From SG8-41 sp036555615 (GTDB taxonomy: Bacteria > Pseudomonadota > Gammaproteobacteria > Burkholderiales > SG8-41), in assembly GCA_036555615.1 (NCBI GenBank), contig DATBKZ010000082.1, positions 53,220-117,219 of the forward strand: 64,000 nucleotides of DNA, in the 5' to 3' direction. A program made the translations under genes and the position numbers. Of this stretch, positions 58,690 through 64,000 are shown piece by piece. Below the pieces are notes generated by a model that was not told where the DNA came from, did no database searches, and worked only from the letters and a program-made list of their open reading frames with translations. Each line of letters begins with the position of its first letter. The first letter of the stretch is position 1.

Positions 58690-60215
58690 CGCGCGAGCAC
58701 CCGGAAGCGCCACAGCTCCGACAGCCGGTAGCCCGAGTAGCGGCCGAGCAGCAGCGTCCCGGCGAGCACGACGACGAGCAGCTCGGGAAACACGAAGAAC
58801 AGGTGCTCGACGATCCGCAGGTTCATCACCAGGTAGCACAGCACGCCCACCAGGACGCTGCCGATGCCCTGCTGCAGCGCCTCGGTCGCGCCGCGCTCTT
58901 CCCACACCAGCGTCATGCGCTCGATCGTGAACGTGAGAATCACGATCGGGAACAGCCCGATCGAGAGCCCCCGCTCGAGCCCCAGGCGATACGAGACCAC
59001 GGTGAGCCCCGCGAGAATCAGGATCACCACGATGACGACCGATGCGACCCGCGGCACGAGCAGAAGCTTCAGGCGCTCGAGGTAGAAGCGCACGGCGAGC
59101 CCCAGGGCGACTACGGTCGTGAAGAACACCACTCCCCAGGCGAGACCCGTCTGCCGGAACGAGAGCGCGATCAGCACCGGCATGAAGGTGCCGAAGGTCT
59201 TGACTCCGACGATGTTGCGCAGGACGACGAGCAGGAACACGCCGGCGGGGATCACGACCAGGGTGCGGAACAGCGACTGCGCCTGCTGCGGCAGCCCGAA
59301 CAGCGAGAACTCGACCAGCTTCTTCTCGAGCTCGCGCTGGCGCGTGAGCGCGGTGTGAATGGCGAGCTCGTAGGAACGGCTGGTGGAGATCCTGGTGTCG
59401 AGCGCCTTGCCTCCTGAGAGCTGGATCAAGGCGTTCCGGCCGCGCCACCACGGGAGGTAATAGCGCAAGGCGTCCGCCGTGGGTTCCGCCGGGTAATAGG
59501 AGTGCCAGCGGCCGTCCGCGTAGTACTCGAGCCAGCGCAGGAAGTGCGCGTCCCGCCGCTCCGGCACCAGCACGAGCCCGTTGATCATTCGCGCCGGAAC
59601 ACCCCCGAGCTGCAGCAGGTCCACCGCGGTGCTCACGAGCCGGAGGTTGCTCGGCTCGCGCCCGAGCAGAAAGCTTGCCTCGTCCCCCGGCTTCGCTTCC
59701 CGCAGCCGCTTCACGACGAGCGCCACGAGCGTCGCCGGGTCCGCGGACTGCTTGAGCGAAGCGGCGATGACGGATTGCGCCGCCGTTCGCTCGGCGTCCC
59801 GGTCCCCGTAGTCCGGCGGTGCCAGCGGGGGCTTGGGATCGCGCTCGGCGGTTCCTGCCTCCCGGCCGCGCTGCACGACCGCACGGTAATATAGGATCTG
59901 GATTCCCGTCGCTTCCCGGATCGTGTACGCGGCGCGCAATCCGTGTCCCGGATCGCGTTCGGTGGTGATGCCGTAGCCCGGCGAGACGAAGCTCTGGTCG
60001 ACGACGGTGTACGCGCCGGTGCGCACCGGGACGTACATTTCCGCCTTGACCGGGCCGCCCTCGGCCTCGAACCGGATCTGGACCTCCACCCGCCACACGT
60101 CGGTGCGCTCCTCGGGCTTGAGCGGGAACCCGAGCACGAGAACCTTGTGCAGGAAGCCCGTCAGCGCGATTGCCGCAAGCACGCCCGCCAGCACGAAGAG
60201 ATGCAAGCGCTTCAC
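58686..60215 (-). CDS. Inactive transglutaminase fused to seven transmembrane helices
   Basis: A 509-residue inner-membrane protein. One N-terminal membrane helix precedes a periplasmic transglutaminase-like domain (EEASFLLGREPSNLR...RWLEYYADGRWHSYYP). The Cys-His-Asp triad appears incomplete, hence the family name inactive. About seven C-terminal helices follow (FRTLVVIPAGVFLLVVLRNIVG, VASVVIVVILILAGLTVV, LLVVVLAGTLLLGRYSGYR). It is encoded with a RimK-like ligase and a retropepsin-like protease, as described for this amidoligase module. The start is GTG 60215. Confidence 0.82.
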   Translation of the reverse strand: MKRLHLFVLAGVLAAIALTGFLHKVLVLGFPLKPEERTDVWRVEVQIRFEAEGGPVKAEMYVPVRTGAYTVVDQSFVSPGYGITTERDPGHGLRAAYTIREATGIQILYYRAVVQRGREAGTAERDPKPPLAPPDYGDRDAERTAAQSVIAASLKQSADPATLVALVVKRLREAKPGDEASFLLGREPSNLRLVSTAVDLLQLGGVPARMINGLVLVPERRDAHFLRWLEYYADGRWHSYYPAEPTADALRYYLPWWRGRNALIQLSGGKALDTRISTSRSYELAIHTALTRQRELEKKLVEFSLFGLPQQAQSLFRTLVVIPAGVFLLVVLRNIVGVKTFGTFMPVLIALSFRQTGLAWGVVFFTTVVALGLAVRFYLERLKLLLVPRVASVVIVVILILAGLTVVSYRLGLERGLSIGLFPIVILTFTIERMTLVWEERGATEALQQGIGSVLVGVLCYLVMNLRIVEHLFFVFPELLVVVLAGTLLLGRYSGYRLSELWRFRVLAR

Positions 60216-60739
60216 CGGCCCGGCGCCTCCTTGCACGCCGGCTCGACCGTATTCATGCGCGCGGAATCCACCGCGAAGCGCCCCGTGAGAAAGCTGCGCC
60301 CGACGAGCATCTCGTAATTGAACCGGCTGCGGTCCGTGAGATTCACCTCGGTCAGCTTATAGACGTTGCCCAGGCACACCCCCATCACGATCGTCGGCCG
60401 GCTTTGCGCGGGTGCCGAGTTGCGCTTGATGCGCGCGACGCGCACCACCTTGTGCTCGAATCGGGCCTTCTCGCCTGTCACGCCGATGACATCGAAGACC
60501 ACCCAATCCCCGTCGGCGCGCTTCTCCCACCGGATGTTCTCCGCGTGCAGCGAGGAAGTGTCGGCTCCGGTATCGAGCTTTGCGGCCACGACGAGCCCGT
60601 CCGTGCCGAGCTTGACGCGCTCGATCCACCCCACCGTCCGGGGCTCGGCCGCCGCGGCTGGCAGCAGCCCCGATAACCACAGGACGAGGCTCCCGAGCGC
60701 AGCGAAACTCCGTGCCAATCGCGTCGAGGAACGTGTCAT
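60212..60739 (-). CDS. RimK-associated retropepsin-like protease (ATP-dependent zinc protease family)
   Basis: A 175-residue secreted protein. The signal peptide is MTRSSTRLARSFAALGSLVLWLSGLLPAAAA. The protease domain has VAAKLDTGADTSSLHAENI, an aspartyl-protease DTGADTS motif, and YEMLVGRSFLTGRFAVDSAR at the C-terminus. This family (retropepsin-like, PF05618) is regularly found with RimK-type ligases. ATG 60739 gives a cleaner signal peptide than 60781. It overlaps the 7TM gene. Confidence 0.84.
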   Translation of the reverse strand: MTRSSTRLARSFAALGSLVLWLSGLLPAAAAEPRTVGWIERVKLGTDGLVVAAKLDTGADTSSLHAENIRWEKRADGDWVVFDVIGVTGEKARFEHKVVRVARIKRNSAPAQSRPTIVMGVCLGNVYKLTEVNLTDRSRFNYEMLVGRSFLTGRFAVDSARMNTVEPACKEAPGR

Positions 60740-60863
60740 GAAGGCAATCTTTCGGGTCCTGCCCCGCATAGCCTTGATCATACCGACTGCTTAAACGCGC
60801 CGCCAATGACGAGGGTGTACCGCGCGCTTCCCGCGCGCGAAAGGCGACGGTTACAATCGCCCG

Positions 60864-62381
60864 ATGCTTTCATTGCGCCTGCTCCGGATCCTGTCGGTCA
60901 GCATCCGCTACGGGCTCGACGAGTTTTTTCTCGGTCACGAGCGGGTTGCCGGGCTGCGCGCGCTGACCGGAGCGGTCTTCTTCTGGCGCTCGCTCAAGGC
61001 GCCGCGCGCGGTGCGGCTGCGCCAGGCGCTGGAGGCGCTCGGGCCGATATTCGTCAAGTTCGGCCAGATCCTGTCGACGCGACGCGACCTCCTGCCGCCC
61101 GATATCGCCGACGAACTCGCGAAGCTCCAGGATCGCGTGCCGCCGTTTGCCACCGGGCAGGTCATCGCCACCCTTACCCGCGTCTACGGCCGCCCCGTGG
61201 AGCACGTGTTCAGGCAGTTCGAGGGCGCGCCGATTGCAAGCGCGTCGGTCGCGCAGGTGCACCTGGCGCACCTGCCCGACGGCACCGAGGTGGCGGTCAA
61301 GGTGCTGCGCCCCGGCATCGCGAAGGTGATTGCGAAGGATCTCGAACTGCTCCACGCCGGCGCGGCGCTCATCGAATGGCTGTGGGCCGACGGCAGGCGG
61401 CTGCGCCCGCACGAGGTGGTGGCGGAGTTCGCGAAGCATCTCGAGGTCGAGCTCGATCTCCTGCGCGAAGCCTCCAACGCGAGCCAGCTGCGCCGGAACT
61501 TCGAAGGCTCGCCGCTCCTTCTCGTCCCGCAGGTTCACTGGGACTACTGCTCGAGCGAAGTCATGGTGATGGAGCGCATGCACGGCACCCCGGTCTCGCA
61601 GGTCTCCACGCTGCGGGCACAGGGCATCGATCTCAAGCGGCTTTCGCGCGCCGGGGTGGAGATTTGCTTCACGCAGATCTTCCGCGACGGCTTCTTCCAC
61701 GCCGACATGCATCCCGGGAACATCCTGGTCACGCCCGACGGACGATACGTCGCGCTCGACTTCGGCATCATGGGGACGCTCACCGATCTCGACAAGAACT
61801 ATCTCGCCCAGAACTTCCTCGCGTTCTTCCGCCGCGACTACCGGCGGGTCGCGCTGGCGCACGTAGAATCCGGCTGGGCCCCCCGGGACACGCGCGTGGA
61901 CGACTTCGAGGCGGCGATCCGCGCCGTGTGCGAGCCGATCTTCGCGAAGCCACTGAAGGAAATTTCCTTCGGGCGCGTGCTGCTGCGGCTCTTTCAGACC
62001 TCGCGCCGTTTCAACATCGAGGTCCAGCCTCAGCTGGTGCTCCTGCAGAAGACGCTCCTCAACATCGAAGGCCTCGGGCGCGAGCTCGATCCCGAGCTCG
62101 ACCTGTGGGAAACCGCCAAGCCCTTTCTCGAGCGCTGGATGTCCGAGCAGGTCGGCTGGCGCGGCTTCATCGAGCGCGTGAAGCAGGAAGCGCCGTACTG
62201 GAGCACCCTTCTTCCGCAGCTGCCGCGGCTCCTGCACCAGGCGCTCGCGGGACCGGCTGCACCACGTCCCGATCCAGCGGCGGAGGACCTGCTGAAGGAG
62301 AAGCAGGCGCAGACGCGCCTGCTCGCGGTGATTGCGGGCCTGCTGGCATTTCTCGCCGCGCTGATCGTCACGCAGCTCTGA
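60864..62381 (+). CDS. ubiB: Ubiquinone biosynthesis atypical kinase UbiB
   Basis: A 505-residue ADCK/ABC1-type protein. GPIFVKFGQILSTRRDLLP is the KxGQ motif. ASASVAQVHLAHLPDGTEVAVKVLRPG is the A-rich loop and nucleotide-binding lysine. LDLLREASNASQLRRNF, FRDGFFHADMHPGNILVTPDG and YVALDFGIMGT form the catalytic-like core. A C-terminal membrane helix (LLAVIAGLLAFLAALIVTQL) is present. It is the final ubi gene of the block and is separated from ubiJ by the minus-strand triad. Confidence 0.96.
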   Translation: MLSLRLLRILSVSIRYGLDEFFLGHERVAGLRALTGAVFFWRSLKAPRAVRLRQALEALGPIFVKFGQILSTRRDLLPPDIADELAKLQDRVPPFATGQVIATLTRVYGRPVEHVFRQFEGAPIASASVAQVHLAHLPDGTEVAVKVLRPGIAKVIAKDLELLHAGAALIEWLWADGRRLRPHEVVAEFAKHLEVELDLLREASNASQLRRNFEGSPLLLVPQVHWDYCSSEVMVMERMHGTPVSQVSTLRAQGIDLKRLSRAGVEICFTQIFRDGFFHADMHPGNILVTPDGRYVALDFGIMGTLTDLDKNYLAQNFLAFFRRDYRRVALAHVESGWAPRDTRVDDFEAAIRAVCEPIFAKPLKEISFGRVLLRLFQTSRRFNIEVQPQLVLLQKTLLNIEGLGRELDPELDLWETAKPFLERWMSEQVGWRGFIERVKQEAPYWSTLLPQLPRLLHQALAGPAAPRPDPAAEDLLKEKQAQTRLLAVIAGLLAFLAALIVTQL

Positions 62382-62421
62382 GGATTTCGTCCCCCGCGCC
62401 GCTCGAACCCGAGGCTCCCGC

Positions 62422-63852
62422 ATGCTGCTCACGTTCGTGATCCTCTACCTGGTCCTGTCCATCGGCGTCGGCGTTGCGGCCGCCCTGCGCGTTCACAACA
62501 CCCGCGACTACGTTCTCGCCGGCCGCACGCTGCCGCTCTACGTCGTGACGGCGATGGTGTGCGCGACGTGGTTCGGCTCGGAGACCGTGCTCGGCATCTC
62601 CTCCACCTTCCTCAAGGAGGGGCTGCGCGGCATCGTCGCCGACCCGTTCGGCTCGAGCCTGTGCCTCGTGCTGGTGGGCGTGTTCTTCGCCGCCCGGCTC
62701 TACCCCCTGGACCACCTCACGATCGGCGAGTATTACCGGGCGCGCTACGACGCGACGGCGGAGCTGCTGACGAGCCTGTGCATCGTGCTCTCGTACCTGG
62801 GCTGGCTGTCCGCGCAGATCGTCGTGATCGGGCTGGTCTTCACGGTGGTCACCGGCGGCGCGGTGAGCACGAGCGCCGGCATCGTCATCGGCGCCGCGGT
62901 CGTGCTCGTCTACACCCTGTGGGGCGGCATGTACTCGGTCGCGTGGACCAATTTCGTCCAGATGATCGTCATCGTCGCCGGCCTGTTCTACATCTTCTTC
63001 ATCGTCGCGGACAAGGCCGGCGGCGTCGCCACGGTCGTGGCGCACGCGCGGGCCGCGGGCAAGCTCGAGTTCTGGCCGCAGCCGGAGGCGCGCGACGTGC
63101 TCGCGTTCATCGGCGCCGCGGTGACGTTGATGCTGGGCTCCATCCCGCAGCAGGACGTGTTCCAGCGGGTCACCTCGGCCCGCAGCGAGCGGATCGCCGT
63201 CGCCGGCTCGGTGCTGGGGGGTGTCTTCTATTTCCTGCTCGCGTTCATCCCGATCTTCCTCGCCTGGTCGGCGACGCTCATCGACCCCGCCCTGGTGGCG
63301 CGCCTGATCGAGAAGGATCACCAGCAGATCCTGCCGGCGCTCGTCATGGACCACACGCCGCTCGTCGCCCAGATATTCTTTTTCGGGGCGCTGCTGTCGG
63401 CCGTGATGAGCACGGCGAGCGCCACGCTGCTCGCGCCGTCGGTGACCTTCACCGAGAACGTCCTGAAAAAGCTCCTGCGCCGGGAGCTCGACGACCGCCG
63501 GTTCCTGGCCGTCATGCGCGTCGTCGTCGCGGCGTTCGCGGTCGGCGTGACGCTGTTCGCGCTCAACTCCGACTCGACGATCTACGAGATGGTGGTCGGC
63601 GCCTACAAGGTGACGCTGGTCGCCGCCTTCGTCCCGCTCGCGGCGGGCATCTACTGGCGGCGCGCGACGGCCCAGGGGGCGCTGGCCGCGATCGTGGGCG
63701 GGCTGGTGACATGGGTGACCCTCGAGATCGTCGCGCCCGGGGGGCTCTTTCCGCCGCAGCTCGCCGGGCTGCTCGTCAGCATCGCCGGCATGCTGCTCGG
63801 CTCGCTGCTGCCGCAGTGGTACGGCGGCGCGCGCGCCGCCGTTGCCAAGTAG
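62422..63852 (+). CDS. Sodium:solute symporter (SSF family)
   Basis: A 476-residue protein with 12 to 13 predicted membrane helices. Signature segments are VHNTRDYVLAGRTLPLYVVTAMVCATWFGSETVLGISS and LWGGMYSVAWTNFVQMIVIVAGLF. ALLSAVMSTASATLLAPSVTFTENVLKKLL is the classic SSF region near the Na2 site, and IYWRRATAQGALAAIVGGLVTWVTL follows. It belongs to the family of proline, panthothenate and sugar transporters, but the substrate is not predictable. Confidence 0.92.
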   Translation: MLLTFVILYLVLSIGVGVAAALRVHNTRDYVLAGRTLPLYVVTAMVCATWFGSETVLGISSTFLKEGLRGIVADPFGSSLCLVLVGVFFAARLYPLDHLTIGEYYRARYDATAELLTSLCIVLSYLGWLSAQIVVIGLVFTVVTGGAVSTSAGIVIGAAVVLVYTLWGGMYSVAWTNFVQMIVIVAGLFYIFFIVADKAGGVATVVAHARAAGKLEFWPQPEARDVLAFIGAAVTLMLGSIPQQDVFQRVTSARSERIAVAGSVLGGVFYFLLAFIPIFLAWSATLIDPALVARLIEKDHQQILPALVMDHTPLVAQIFFFGALLSAVMSTASATLLAPSVTFTENVLKKLLRRELDDRRFLAVMRVVVAAFAVGVTLFALNSDSTIYEMVVGAYKVTLVAAFVPLAAGIYWRRATAQGALAAIVGGLVTWVTLEIVAPGGLFPPQLAGLLVSIAGMLLGSLLPQWYGGARAAVAK

Positions 63853-63872
63853 CCTCTTCCGCGGCCGCCGTC

Positions 63873-64000
63873 GTGTCGTTCAGCGCTCCCGCGACGGCCT
63901 GGTATCCGTGGTTCAAGGCGGCGCTGTTCGCGCTGCTCGCCGCCAACACGGCGGTCTACGCGATTTCCGGCTCGACCAGCGAGGCGCTCGATTCCATCGC
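63873..64000 (+). CDS. Membrane protein, 3' truncated by the window end
   Basis: GTG 63873 opens a frame to the end of the window, encoding MSFSAPATAWYPWFKAALFA followed by LLAANTAVYAISGSTSEALDSIA. One hydrophobic helix is clear. It starts 20 bp after the symporter stop on the same strand. The family cannot be determined from 42 residues. Confidence 0.55.
   Translation, partial: MSFSAPATAWYPWFKAALFALLAANTAVYAISGSTSEALDSI

Noticed and set aside
1..64000. Prophage, integron or insertion sequence
   Set aside because: No integrase, transposase, phage structural gene or attachment-type direct repeat was found, despite signs of rearrangement.

Overview
The window is GC-rich DNA whose genes and gene order are those of a betaproteobacterium, probably an uncultured or little-studied member of the Burkholderiales/Nitrosomonadales. 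The evidence is gene order: rpe-gph-trpEGDC, miaB-phoH-ybeY-corC-lnt-glyQ-glyS-gmhB-plsC, and DUF971-ubiE-Tim44-ubiJ-ubiB. A Burkholderia-type porin and the use of Coq7 for quinone hydroxylation agree with this. No integrase, transposase, phage gene, CRISPR array or rRNA was seen.

Layout. Positions 1-1240 hold a DUF218/ElyC-like protein and an OsmC-like protein. Positions 1380-5651 are a compact island of four sulfotransferase-like genes and one glycosyltransferase. Positions 5829-11866 (minus strand) hold rpe, gph, trpE, trpG, trpD, trpC and coq7. A previously unlisted Trp-rich leader peptide with a terminator hairpin lies between gph and trpE. Positions 11927-17509 hold apaG, mltA, a TonB-like gene, dsbC, a UbiH-family hydroxylase and a PanE-like reductase. 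Positions 17729-29220 (plus strand) hold a tRNA with CAT anticodon and a long housekeeping run from miaB to lysA.

Positions 29225-48079 are a glycan/protein-modification region. It contains an ECF sigma/anti-sigma pair, a GT41 (SPINDLY/OGT-type) TPR transferase joined to mgtE, and a major porin flanked on both sides by tandem pairs of TPR proteins with heptosyltransferase-like C-termini. Two more glycosyltransferases and two methyltransferases follow. Positions 48080-50570 hold a fifth sulfotransferase, an enolase-superfamily gene and a scrambled pseudogene assembled from aldo/keto-reductase and enolase fragments. Positions 50642-64000 hold a YqaA-like protein, a DUF2817 peptidase-like protein, an unrecognised 534-residue protein, and the ubiE-Tim44-ubiJ-ubiB block. 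That block is interrupted by a minus-strand amidoligase triad (retropepsin-like protease, 7TM inactive transglutaminase, RimK-like ATP-grasp ligase). A sodium/solute symporter and the start of a further gene close the window.

Three themes stand out. First, trp biosynthesis appears to be controlled by ribosome-mediated attenuation. Second, there is an unusually dense set of TPR-glycosyltransferases and sulfotransferases, suggesting a surface glycosylation/sulfation system around the porin. Third, several short repeat families sit exactly at gene ends and appear to supply start or stop codons (lnt, glyQ, mltA, ubiJ).
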